A stretch of DNA of 15,147 nucleotides from Cylindrotheca closterium. Taxonomy: Eukaryota > Bacillariophyta > Bacillariophyceae > Bacillariales > Bacillariaceae. Position 1 is the first letter of the stretch; each line of letters opens with the position of its first letter. The stretch lies in contig CAKOGP040001875.1 of NCBI GenBank assembly GCA_933822405.4, forward strand, positions 1 through 15,147, written 5' to 3'. Under the pieces are notes generated by a model that was not told the origin of the DNA, ran no database searches, and worked only from the letters and a program-made list of their open reading frames with translations. Both the position numbers and the translations under genes were made by a program. Shown here piece after piece: positions 6,874 through 15,008 of the stretch.

Positions 6874-7262
6874 TCACGGACTACCAGTAATTGAAAGGGA
6901 ACCAGTAGTTGTTACCCTGTCGAATTTGTTAGGTTTGTCAGGCTCCTCCTCTTCTACCATTCCCGCCTCCAAAAGCATCTTGTGGTCCATCCCATCAAGC
7001 TTCTTTTCCAAAAGACGTTCTTGATTAGCTGACTTGCAGCGCTTGAGTCGCTTCAGCAAACCAGCATGAATAGTCTTCAATGCCGTCATCTTCATCCTTT
7101 TTGTATCACACACTGATATAGTATCACTATCTTGTTTGCTTTGGCTTATGCCTTGTCAAGAGTGCGTTGCCCGTGTCTGTTCACGGATAGATGACGTGCA
7201 GGAGTCCCAGTTGCGGGGTCAGTAGGGTCCTCAGGAAATTCCACAGAAGTTGCATCACAAAA
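6874..7262 (-). pseudogene. Basic, helix-rich remnant, possible Harbinger partner protein
   Basis: Two minus-strand frames join across a frameshift near 7145-7155. The upstream part reads TPSFCDATSVEFPEDPTDP and RHLSVNRHGQRTLDKA; the downstream part (about 7140-6874) reads LKTIHAGLLKRLKRCKSANQ, ERLLEKKLDGMDHKMLLEAG and then an acidic EEEEPDKPNKFD. The Lys/Leu spacing suggests a coiled coil or helical bundle. Harbinger elements often carry a second, Myb-like protein with a similar helical C-terminus, and this remnant converges on the transposase fragment at 6409-6723, so a link is plausible but unproven. No Myb motif with its tryptophans is visible. It might equally be the gag of a lost retroelement. 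Confidence 0.3.
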
Positions 7263-7318
7263 ACTTGGGGTGAGGAATGACACCAGTTGGTCTTTGGTTT
7301 CAATACATCAGGCCATCA

Positions 7319-7537
7319 TGTTAGTTGTTGTGTCATTTTCATGGCTTTTTTGGGCGCTCATTTCATATTCGTATTCTAATCAAATCCTCAGTGAGCGCAA
7401 AAGCATTCAGTCTAAAGGCGCCAGAGCAGTCAGTCTAAAGGCCCCAAAGTATGCTAGTCCTGCCTTGAGCGGCCCAACAGCAACGGTCCTCCTATATAAA
7501 GAGACAGCAACGTAGATGTTGTTCCGTTGTGCGATGG
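7319..7537 (+). promoter_or_regulatory. Candidate leader or LTR part of the copia element, with TATA box
   Basis: A TATATAAA box lies at 7493-7500, about 40 bases before the gag ATG at 7538. A short direct repeat CAGTCTAAAGGC occurs twice just upstream (near 7409 and 7431). A possible LTR start of the TGTT type is at 7319, but no matching 3' LTR is present in the window because the element is truncated, so the LTR limits cannot be confirmed. The TATA box could drive the retrotransposon transcript. Confidence 0.35.
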
Positions 7538-9127
7538 ATGTTTTTGTCAGGATCGACTTAGTCGTCTAGTTTCGTCACTCCTAGCAAGACTGTTGATTTT
7601 TCTGGTGAAAATCCTGAGGAAACTGACAATACAGTTGATGAAAATGTTGCCACGGCACTTCCTCCTGTGGTACATGACAAATTCACCAAACCGGAGGCGT
7701 TGCTCATCACAAAGATTGTCTTTAACAAAGATGTTTGACTTGCTTCAGACTTTCTTTGACCACATTGGTGTTGAGAAACCGTCTGATCTTGAAGGACAGG
7801 ATGTAGATGACTTACTCAGTCATGGAGAGGATGCCCTCCTAGATGGCGGCCTAATTCGCGGTGTCATCACTGGGCGCCTCAAGAAGTTTCTCCTCTACGC
7901 ATCTGCCCCATCCGTGGTCATCAATCCCAGTCTTACCTACCAAAAGATTGTGTAATTTTCGCTTGCCCAAGCAAAACAAAATATTTCTACTACTCCTATT
8001 GATTTGACAAAAGCAATTGGCGAACTTCAAGGCATAAAGTTTTGCTGTCCAGAGGTCAAACCATTCAGTGGCGAATCTACTGTATATTGGCCTTGGACAT
8101 CTAAGCTTGCTTTGGAATTTGGACAATCCGGTATAGAACTTGCTCTAACGGATGCAAAGTTCCATGAACAATCTACTTGGCACAAGGATGCATCAAGTCA
8201 GGGTTTCTACGCAATCGCAAAAGCTCTGAATGATGGTACCGCTAGCCATATTGCCAATGAGGTGAAAGAAAAGAGGGGACAAACTGTGGCCTACAATCTT
8301 TACCAACGATTACTAGAGACCTACAACTCTCCGGAGGATCAGGCCCATTTTGTAATGTATGCAATTGACGAGTTGACTTCCATCAAGTTGACTCACGAAG
8401 TTACAGTTCCTGATTTTATTTCCAATTGGAAGTCTATTACTACAAGATTGCGGAAAAGTAATCAATCACTGGCAACAAGCCGTGAGCTTCTCCGTGTTTT
8501 CCTCCTCAAGGCAATTGTCTCTGATACATACAGTGACAACGTTACATTGTGAAGTACCCGTTAGCTTCCATTGACAAGTATCTTGAACCATTACGCTCCC
8601 ACAGTAAAACACAAGCTCTCAGTGACGAGGACTCCCCTGTCCTAAACGACGTTGCTGTGGTGGCTCACCGTGGAGCAACTGACAAGAGCTACAAGAAAAG
8701 GACATTTGATAAAGATTATTTGAAAGAGTATCCAAAATGGCACATTCCTCAGTTTCCCATCGGTTGGGACAATAGTTTTCCGAATGGTCTCTTCAAGAGG
8801 ATGTTGACCTGGCGTGAAACATGCCACGGTACCAGCTTGTAACCCGAAAAAATCGATTGAGAGTTTGGTATGAGACCAAAGCACATTGGTGTCAAACGCA
8901 AAGATTGTAGAGAAGCTACTAAAGATGGTGACAACGGTGACGACGGTCCTTCTGATGCACAGCCAAACAAAAGTGGTAAACAATGGCTCATCCAGTCCTA
9001 CTACAAGAAACTGCAGACGGATCAATGTGGGAAAACGTCCCAAGCCCACGTTACCATTACAGAGTGGTGACAGGGATGCGGACATGCCCAACAACAACAA
9101 AAACGGGCGCTCCGCCGTCTAACACCC
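7538..9127 (+). pseudogene. Copia gag-like region, broken
   Basis: This is the nucleocapsid/capsid part of the polyprotein, which would pack the element's RNA in cytoplasmic particles. The likely start is the ATG at 7538 (MFLSGST, stop at 7559, then SSSFVTPSKTVDFSGENPEE). A frameshift near 7725 moves to the frame with MFDLLQTFFDHIGVEKPSD. After a stop at 7953-7955 the best capsid-like stretch follows (8004-8552: VKPFSGES, WTSKLALEF, YNLYQRLLETYNSPED, VPDFISNWKSITTRLRK). A further frameshift near 8549 leads to the segment with WHIPQFPIGWDNSF and TWRETCHG, then stops at 8840 and 9068 and a polar linker rich in Asn, Asp and Lys. No complete CCHC zinc knuckle is seen. At least two frameshifts and several stops make it a pseudogene. 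Confidence 0.7.
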
Positions 9128-9646
9128 ATGCCCCATCCCACCGCATCTATCCTGATTACCGACAGTGGCGCCGACCAATTCTTGGCAGGCTACGTTTGGA
9201 GAAGGATTGGTATCACTGGAAGACACATTGCATTCACAGGGCCTATTGCAGGTCGAGATATTGGTACTGTCTTACCAGTGTCATCAGTTGCCAGCAAGAT
9301 AATTGATGCACAAGGCAACACCTATTGTGGTAAAGCCCATGAAATCCTCCACGACACTAACCCACACCAACATGAATCTTTACTCCCTCCAGCTCTACTC
9401 CCTCCAGCTCAGGCCCGCGCAGCTGGTAATGCTGTGGATGAGTGCCCATCTGATGCACTAACACCAAGAGGTGACTATGGAACTCAATGTTGTGTGATTA
9501 GTGGCCATACACTTCTATTATTCTTTCATGGATTCAAGTGTTACTACCGTGTGGAGGCCATCACTGATGAAGAAATGAGAACTTCGCCGGAAATTGTATT
9601 CACCAGTGATGAGGAGTATGAGCCTTCTGCCTGCAGTAAACCTTGA
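9128..9646 (+). pseudogene. Copia retropepsin-like aspartic protease
   Basis: The active-site triad is seen as ILITDSGADQFLAG, with DSGAD encoded at 9161-9175. Downstream GRDIGTVLPVSSVASKIID can form the strands that follow in retropepsins, and a conserved tail of this family follows (GKAHEILHDTNPHQHESLL, YGTQCCVISGHTLLLFFHGFK). The enzyme would cut the polyprotein during particle maturation, acting as a dimer. The segment is open for 172 codons and ends at TGA (9644-9646), but the same frame continues directly into the integrase at 9662, so this stop is a nonsense change inside a longer polyprotein rather than a real gene end. The ATG at 9128 is also internal. A tandem duplication of TACTCCCTCCAGCTC occurs near 9380-9410 (LLPPALLPPA). 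Confidence 0.75.
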
Positions 9647-9661
9647 CACTTCCCAGCAGAG

Positions 9662-10168
9662 GTGATTGATTGGAAGCGAACAATGGCTTTTCCTCTGGAT
9701 GATGTCCTGAAGCACACTCTTGCCGCAACCATTCAACTGGTTCCTACTGTTGAGGCAAAAAGTCGTGAAATTACAAGAGACCATTTGAAGTCCAGACTAT
9801 CATGTCTACGTTATTGGCGTCGTCAGGACGTCAATTTTCTCGATACCTTCAAGGCCAACATCAAATTGGTTCGTGGATTTTGTACTTCAATTTATTTTCA
9901 AGTCAGAGGTCCGGATACGACCACCCCATTCTGATGCAGCAGAAGAGTGAATCCCCGGAAACAATAGAGGCGCATTTTGACCACTGTGGAACCCCCCACA
10001 CTTTGAAGTCAGATAATGCAAAAGAATTTTGTTCTATGCAGTTCCATCGCAAACTCCAAAAGTACCAAGTGTCCTCCAAGTACACTGAACCACACCAACC
10101 AAATCAGAACCTTGCTGAGCCAAGAGGTGGAAGGCTGAAACATGTGGTCCAACACATTCTGTTGACTA
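9662..10168 (+). pseudogene. Copia integrase, first part (interrupted)
   Basis: The integrase inserts element cDNA into the host genome. This part starts in the frame of the protease with DWKRTMAFPLDDVLKHTL and KSREITRDHLKSRL, then the core with LDTFKANIKLVRGF (first Asp). A frameshift near 9915-9935 moves to the frame with GTPHTLKSDNAKEF (second Asp) and YTEPHQPNQNLAEPRGG, where the Glu of LAEPRGG lies 35 positions after the second Asp. So all three catalytic acids are present though not in one frame. The coding sequence stops being copia at 10168, in HILLT, where a DNA transposon begins; translation would run on only to SEKKVS and a stop at 10189-10191. The rest of the integrase is found at 13276. 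Confidence 0.85.
10167..10168. repeat. Target site duplication TA, left copy
   Basis: The dinucleotide TA precedes the transposon end CATCGGAA and is repeated at 13274-13275 right after the other end. A TA duplication is typical of Tc1/mariner-type and some other cut-and-paste transposons. Confidence 0.8.
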
Positions 10169-10399
10169 CATCGGAAAAGAAAGTCAGTTGATATTTAAGG
10201 GACCATGCCCCAAAATCAGCAGGGCGTCTCTTTTTGGGGCTTGGGTCGCCTCCCCTAGAATTGATGAATGCAATATTTTCAGAGAGCCCATGTGATTATG
10301 AAGCACTCTATGATTTGTCACTTTGTTTGTCACTTGCGACCTCTGACATTCAACTTAACCATGTCCTACTTTCAGAGTACCCTTCTTATTAGGAACCTT
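10169..10399 (+). repeat. Left-end repeat of the TIR transposon, inverted partner of 1-231
   Basis: This is the 231-base segment shared in inverted orientation with the left edge of the window at about 96% identity. Its first 17 bases are the terminal inverted repeat. Just inside, TTTGTCACTTGCGACCT (about 10328-10344) has a diverged second copy in the next 100 bases (TTTGTCACTTGTGACCT), a subterminal repeat of the kind that transposases often bind. Confidence 0.85.
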
Positions 10400-12270
10400 C
10401 CGCTTTGTTTGTCGTTGTGTTTGTCACTTGTGACCTTTAAAACCCACATGCCATATTTCATCACTTCCTGATGATAAGCCATTGGTGTATGCTTTCTATT
10501 GCAACCTACTGCCACTAAATTCAACTTCAGTGGCCGCTATGATAGCAAACACCCACTTAACAATACACAAACCACTTCTTTGGATCCTGATGGATAAAGC
10601 TCTACATGAGTTGCCTGTAGATTCTATTTAGATCTAGATCTAGATCCAGAAATTAGGTGGCAGCTCTGAAAAGATTCAAGTTAGATGCAAATTCTGAAAT
10701 AGCCCACCTATTGTTCTAACTTCATTCAATTTTTTTAGTCTATATTATATTTGTCACCAATATTGGTGTCTAAGAATGCTGGTTTGGCTGGAACGGGAGA
10801 ATTCTTGGTGGAAATGCTCCAAGAACCAAATTCACTTGAGGTGGACTCGAAGAGATTTTTGGCTACATCAGGAATGTTTGCCAAATTGATCATCAAACTT
10901 ATGTGAGTGCGGCGGAAACATTTCTACCTCAAGATACCCTATACCAATGTATCAACCTTGCCAAGTACATCAATGAGCAAGAAATATTAGTTTAAATAAA
11001 GCAATTCAAAGCAATTTGGTCAACAATTCGGCCAGATCACTCCAGATCATGCTTTGGGGCAACAAACTTACCTGTGATTCAAATTTCCCTTTGCTTAGGC
11101 GCCTTGATCTAGGATAGACCAAATCTATTGATAGGTCCGGTCACCCTTTGTCCATTAGAGGCAGTAAAAGGGAGTGGCAGGTTGTTGTTTGGGTTTCTGT
11201 CTCCATGGTGCCAGGAGGACCAGCCGAAACGGAGCAAAGTCATAATATTACCAAACCAACTCATCATATTGGTCAAAATTTATGTGCCAATGGTCGAACT
11301 CTTCTTCCGCTAACGACGCAGTTGCTCAAAATATATGCAGAGATGAGATTGGTGTATTGTCGTTTTTTTTTGTGGCTTTCTGGGTCCACCAAGGCCAGTT
11401 TCCCAAGAGCAACAGATTCTGATGATAGGGCTTGAGTTTGAATTTGGCACCGGATAACGCCATTAGGCACCATCTTCCTGCATCTAGGGACGTCTTCACA
11501 TACAAAGTTGATGATGTGTGTGCGCCCTAGACGGTGTCTATGGCTTTCTTACCGACAAAGTCGCTCATCATTAGACCAACACACAGTTTTTGTTACCATC
11601 GTCATCAGTAGAAATTTTTCGTTGTGCCCCATGTATTGTCGTTTGGCTTCCATATTGCCAGTTGGTGCAATGGGAACAGTTGGTTGTTGCGCCAGTCCAT
11701 TGTTGCGCAAACTGTAGTTGATTGTCATGTTTGTGTTGTTTCTGTTTTTATTTCGGCTGTGTGGATTGAGATTCGGGATCTGCCATACATTTGGCATCAA
11801 AAAGTTTCTCCGGATTGGGATTTTAGGATCTGCCATATATTTGCACCTGAAGCCTAGACGCTCCGTCCAAATGTACCACGATCCTGCACGTAGAATTCTA
11901 CACGGTCAGAAGTGATCAAAACGTTTCTCCGATGAGCCCAGGACAAAACCAAAAACAACATTGAGAAAAGAAACTGCAAGCAGATGACATCACTGGTGAA
12001 GAATCTGACAGCGATGCAACTGAATAGAGTACAATTGGCAAAATGAGGTAAGCTCTTCAAAGAGTAAATTCTCACAGTACTATGATGCCGTTTGATGATT
12101 GCATGACATCAACAAGAACAGGAGATTTTGCATTTTCATATCCTTTTTCCTGCAGGTTGCGCCTTTGCCAATTTTTCTTTGCTGGTTATGGTAATCGGGA
12201 TATTACATATGGCAGACATTGTGCACATGTCTCTCAATCAGGATCCCATTAAGAGTTACAAGTTTGTTAA
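10400..12270. other. Interior of the TIR transposon, no confident gene
   Basis: No ORF longer than about 95 codons is present and none shows a known domain. Small structures include a GATCTA hexamer run (10631-10646), a 14-base perfect palindrome CACCAATATTGGTG (10755-10768), and a diverged tandem duplication of about 50 bases (roughly 11763-11812 and 11813-11865, both with GGATCTGCCATA). Two short segments (10780-10900, 11150-11430) look coding but give no recognised family. Confidence 0.45.
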
Positions 12271-12284
12271 AAACAGCAGCATTT

Positions 12285-12717
12285 TTTGTTTATTTGCCAA
12301 CAAATGAAGGGGAGTCTCGTAGACAGGAAAAGGTATATGGCAATGATTCAAGGGCGAGCAGTGAGGAGGACCTTGAATACAAAGGGGGTGAGTATTCATG
12401 TTTTGTGCTACTGTTGTGTGACAAAAGCCTTGATCTCACCTGCTTCTTTTGTCACTAAATGTTATGGTGATGCAAGATGTCAATTTGGGTTGAGTATGCT
12501 TTGTTTATTTGCCAACAAATGAAGGGGAGTGTCAGAGACAGGAAAAGGTGTATGACAATAGTTCAAGTGTGAGCAGTGATGAGGACCGTGAGCACAAAGA
12601 GGGTACGTATTCATGTTTTGGCGCTACTGTTGTGCGACAAAAGCCTTGATCTCACCTGCTTCTTTTGTCACTAAATACTGTGGTGATGCAAGCTGTCAAT
12701 GTGGGTTGAGCAATGCT
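12285..12717 (+). repeat. Tandem duplication, two units of about 215 bases
   Basis: Unit 1 is 12285-12499 and unit 2 is 12500 to about 12717. Both start TTTGTTTATTTGCCAACA and run through ATGAAGGGGAGT, AGCCTTGATCTCACCTGC and GTGATGCAAG. They differ by scattered substitutions and small indels. In one frame each encodes an acidic, serine-rich piece (unit 2: NEGECQRQEKVYDNSSSVSS, DEDREHKEG), and each has a possible splice donor after it (GGTGAGTAT in unit 1, GGTACGTAT in unit 2). In the other frame the tail encodes ALISPASFVTK. Confidence 0.8.
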
Positions 12718-12798
12718 TTCAATGTCACAGATGAAGCATTTGCGCTTTTGATGGTGAAGAACTATGTAGACAGATGGAAGGCACTGGCCAAAGAATGA
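12613..12798 (+). pseudogene. Unidentified coding remnant inside the TIR transposon
   Basis: The frame contains ATKALISPASFVTKYCGDAS and GLSNAFNVTDEAFALLMVKN then YVDRWKALAKE before a stop. The pattern TDEAFALL..xxxNYxxRW looks conserved-protein-like and helical, and I have the impression of similar segments in proteins of diatom genomes, but I cannot name the family. The first part is shared with the preceding tandem unit, so the duplication took in the upstream exon-like piece but not the TDEAF part. It may be the C-terminal region of the element's own protein, with an intron between the acidic serine-rich segment and this one. No catalytic residues can be assigned. Confidence 0.35.
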
Positions 12799-13256
12799 CC
12801 GAGCAGTGGCAACACGAACTGAACCACAAACGCTCTGAATAAAAGCCCAAGAAGGCAAGGCAACAAATTGTAAAAGTATATGAGGATTCCTGAAAAGTAG
12901 ATAGAACAAGTATTGTTTAGTTGATATTAATATATAGTCATTGTGATATTTCAATTGTTGTAGTCATCACATTAACACTTTGGGAATGTGACAATAGATG
13001 ATGCTGGCAATGCAAAAATGACAGGGTGAAGGTGGTATTGAGACTTTCAGTGCATGGTTGTTGGTGGCTAGACCCTGTCCCAAAATGACAAGTAGTAGGT
13101 GATTCTTTCACACAGCAAAGGTGACATTAGCACAGAGGCAAAAGTGAATATGAAAAGGTTCCAGTCGAATGGCTGCGATAAAATCACATGGCCACATGAC
13201 ATAAGCAGACCGAGCCATGTCCTAATGTGACATGAGCAAGCCGACCAATAGGACCA
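12799..13256. other. Right interior of the TIR transposon, non-coding
   Basis: No gene is seen. The stretch is A/T-rich with a small inverted repeat CATGTC...GACATG (13216-13221 and 13229-13234) close to the right terminus, which may be part of the subterminal region used by the transposase. Confidence 0.45.
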
Positions 13257-13273
13257 GACTTTCTATTCCGATG
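13257..13273 (-). repeat. Right terminal inverted repeat of the transposon
   Basis: GACTTTCTATTCCGATG is the reverse complement of 10169-10185 with one mismatch and differs by one base from 215-231. It is followed by TA (13274-13275), the second copy of the target duplication. Similarity between the two ends does not go on clearly past 17 bases. Confidence 0.85.
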
Positions 13274-13275
13274 TA

Positions 13276-13715
13276 CTGGTGCTCCTCCCGAGTATTGGTG
13301 TTACTGTGTCAAATACATTGCTTTTGTGAAAGCAAGAACCTCCAAGAGATTGCTACGCTTTGGAACCTCTTGGGAATTTCAATTTGGAGGTGTTCCGGAT
13401 ATAAGCAAATGCAGATTCTCTTTCTGGCTACCTGTATGGTTTTACACTCCGAGAGGAGCGTGTCCAAGACAGAGGATGATGAAAGCGAGGTTCCTGGGAT
13501 TCAGTCCTGACTCTGGTGATGATTTTACATATGTGATTGTCACTGATCCTGATTCTGACAAAGAACTACGTCGGATCTTTACCCGCTCCGTCATCCGCCT
13601 GCGGCTTGTTTACGAGGCCGCACCTGTTTTGGTCCGAAAGGGGAAGACAAAGTTCGAAATTTACAAGAAGGATGAACGCACCATCTTGGAGGGAATAGCT
13701 GATCCTGATTTTTGA
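13276..13715 (+). pseudogene. Copia integrase, second part after the insertion
   Basis: The frame reads GAPPEYWCYCVKYIAFVKAR, which is the C-terminal helix region of copia integrases after the catalytic Glu, then EFQFGGVPDISKCRFSFWLP and VWFYTPRGACPRQRMMKARF with LGFSPDSGDDFTYVIVTDPD, the segment that follows the integrase core in this family and binds DNA or the capsid in relatives. It is in exact frame with 10167 if the transposon and one TA are removed. The ATG codons at 13232 and 13326 are internal, not starts. The segment ends with TGA at 13713-13715, and the polyprotein goes on in another frame from 13712, so a frameshift is present here. Confidence 0.85.
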
Positions 13716-14455
13716 CTCAACTTTCTGATAGGGCGCCAAATCCACTATTGACCATTCAAGAGGAGCCCGAACCCTTGGGCACCATACCGGAATATGAAAG
13801 AGCTATCAAAGAAGTATATGGACCACCTCCTTCGAAACAACTTCGTACCGACCCTACTTCGGATGATGAAGACCTCTTTGATTTGGTTAATGGGCATGAA
13901 TTTTGTAAGGGAGTCCTGTTTCTCAGCATTCTCTGGAAGACTGATGAAACCTCTTGGGTAACTTATCGCGCTTGTCGTGAAGATTTCCCCTATGAGACTG
14001 CCAAGTACATCTGTGCCAACAAGATTGGGTCCTGCTCCGGTAACCACAAGAATGGACCACACCAACGTTGGGCATGAACGTTCTTGAAAAAGACTCGACG
14101 TGTAAAATACTACAGTTATTCCAAGCCTATGAAGGAAGGCCAAGTATTTTGCTGTCCTGAAGAAGATGACAGCTACCAGATTCAATACACCAAGCGTTTC
14201 AAGAAGTCCACCCCCAACCAGAATCGATGTGCCAAGAAGCCTGGACGTCTCCCACAACCTCTTCCTGTCAAGTATGGTATTCCAATTCCGCGGACCGTTA
14301 GACAAGCGCTTGCCATTGATGACAAAAACGGAAACCACCTTTGAAGAGAGGCAATGGAGAAAGAGATTGCCTCTCTCAATTGCAATGAATTGCTTTACCT
14401 ATCACCCGTCTGATTGCAAGCCTGGCCCAAACTCTCAGTTTGCATTATTTTGGGA
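13712..14455 (+). pseudogene. Copia linker with chromodomain-like segment and start of reverse transcriptase
   Basis: The frame continues with an acidic linker (TIQEEPEPLGTIPEYERAIK), then DLVNGHEFCKGVLFLSILWK and TDETSWVTYRACREDF followed by ETAKYICANKIG, which looks like a chromodomain: strands with the W of LW..TDETSWV and the helix PYETAKYI. Chromodomains can steer integration to marked chromatin. After a stop (14075-14077) the same frame gives RTFLK-like TFLKKTRRVKYYSYSKPM and PVKYGIPIPRTVRQALAIDD, the conserved P.tv.eAl..D segment at the start of copia reverse transcriptases, then a stop (14342) and EAMEKEIASLN. A frameshift near 14380 leads to CFTYHPSDCKPGPNSQFAL. The similarity ends at about 14455, before any catalytic motif. 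Confidence 0.7.
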
Positions 14456-14696
14456 AGTACGTGGTCTGTCCTCTGTACGTGTAGTTTTGTAGTCTGAAGG
14501 ATCTGGTAGTCACAAGTTTTCCTTGTCTATATTTCGTCCAGTAATTGATCTGTTTTGGCTGACTACTAGCAGCGCATTTTAACGGTTTATCAGACCCAAG
14601 AAGCTCTTTGTTGTGAGCTAAAGCTTGAGAAGGCTTTTTGAAATAATATCTGGTCTCCAAAGTTTGTGGTTGACCGGCAAAGGTTGGATCGCCCAT
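14445..14696 (-). CDS. Small minus-strand ORF, unknown
   Basis: The frame has 83 codons from the first ATG (14696-14694), MGDPTFAGQPQTLETRYYFK at its start and TRSFRLQNYTYRGQTTYFPK at its end, and is open up to 14762 without ATG. Codon use looks natural, with many Lys, Gln and Tyr codons. No family is recognised. It overlaps the last bases of the copia remnant by about 10 bases, and its C-terminus would therefore come from copia DNA, which speaks against a real gene. It could be a shadow within the LTR of the element that seems to begin to its right, or an exon with an upstream splice site. Confidence 0.2.
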   Translation of the reverse strand: MGDPTFAGQPQTLETRYYFKKPSQALAHNKELLGSDKPLKCAASSQPKQINYWTKYRQGKLVTTRSFRLQNYTYRGQTTYFPK

Positions 14697-14762
14697 TGCC
14701 AAAGGATCCGTGGTTTTAATGTTGCTACATTTCAGTCTTGAGCGTTGACTGAAGACGGCCAC

Positions 14763-15008
14763 TTATTACCGTTTAAACCGTTTGGTTGCAAGTAATTTGC
14801 CACACGGGTAGACGTACCCAGGATATCTTGCTCGATACTCCCTATATAATTATTTGTACTGCGATTCTTTTAATTAAGATCTCACACTGACGTAGTCGTG
14901 CGAAACTGCATTATACGACTCCAATCAGAAACTGAAAACAACTGGCGAAACGAAAATATTGAAATTTGTGCCGTGTTATTTTTACAACAACATGAAAGAC
15001 ATTGAACG
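14763..15008 (+). promoter_or_regulatory. TATA-bearing promoter or 5' LTR region of the next coding region
   Basis: TATATAAT lies at 14843-14850, about 160 bases before the ATG at 15009. A PacI-like TTAATTAA lies at 14871-14878. The stretch has no ORF. If the next gene is a retroelement gag, this region with part of 14466-14762 would be its 5' LTR and leader; no second LTR is in the window to test this. Confidence 0.35.

Larger units (their letters stand above)
10169..13273 (+). mobile_element. 3105-bp TIR transposon with TA target duplication, inserted in the copia integrase
   Basis: The left end reads CATCGGAAAAGAAAGTC (10169-10185) and the right end is its reverse complement with one difference (13257-13273). 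TA flanks both sides. Deleting the element and one TA joins the copia reading frame so that HILLT continues into TGAPPEYWCY, as expected for an integrase, which confirms the limits. A second copy of the left end lies inverted at 1-231. Inside, long-range coding sequence is not evident: bases 10400-12270 have only short ORFs; a coding-like piece occurs near 10780-10900 (AGTGEFLVEMLQEPNSLEVD, DSKRFLATSGMFAKLIIKL) and one near 11150-11430 (KREWQVVVWVSVSMVPG). The clearest protein remnant is at 12613-12798. I cannot identify a DDE transposase; the copy is probably degraded or non-autonomous. The superfamily is open: TA fits Tc1/mariner but also others. Confidence 0.85.
7538..14455 (+). mobile_element. 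Decayed Ty1/copia-type retrotransposon, split by a DNA transposon
   Basis: The plus strand carries gag-like sequence, an aspartic protease, an integrase with DDE residues, a chromodomain-like linker and the first part of reverse transcriptase. Protease-integrase-reverse transcriptase is the copia order; gypsy elements have integrase last. The element has many stops and frameshifts. Its integrase is interrupted at 10167-13275 by a TIR transposon. It stops in the N-terminal part of reverse transcriptase at about 14455, without the catalytic YxDD region, RNase H or a 3' LTR. The protein pattern resembles copia-like families I recall from diatoms. It cannot move by itself. Confidence 0.85.

Noticed and set aside
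8642..9100. Minus-strand ORF of 152 codons
   Set aside because: It overlaps the copia gag-to-protease region and shows no domain; shadow ORF.
1..10399. Composite transposon bounded by the 231-base inverted repeats
   Set aside because: The transposon termini at 231 and 10169 face inward, and 10169 belongs to a complete element that runs to the right to 13273; the pair is two separate copies.
10169..10399. LTR of the copia element
   Set aside because: The same 17-base end recurs inverted at 13257-13273 with TA on both sides, and the integrase resumes in frame after it, so this is a DNA transposon end, not an LTR.
10631..10646. GATCTA hexamer run
   Set aside because: Less than three units; a chance microsatellite without further meaning.
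10755..10768. 14-base perfect palindrome CACCAATATTGGTG
   Set aside because: A single site inside the transposon with no partner; chance cannot be excluded.
11763..11865. Diverged 50-base tandem duplication
   Set aside because: Only two poorly matching units in non-coding transposon DNA; listed with the interior but not worth a separate claim.
13745..14338. Minus-strand ORF of 197 codons
   Set aside because: It lies exactly over the copia linker and reverse transcriptase start, whose plus-strand reading fits known copia segments; a long antisense ORF is a by-product.
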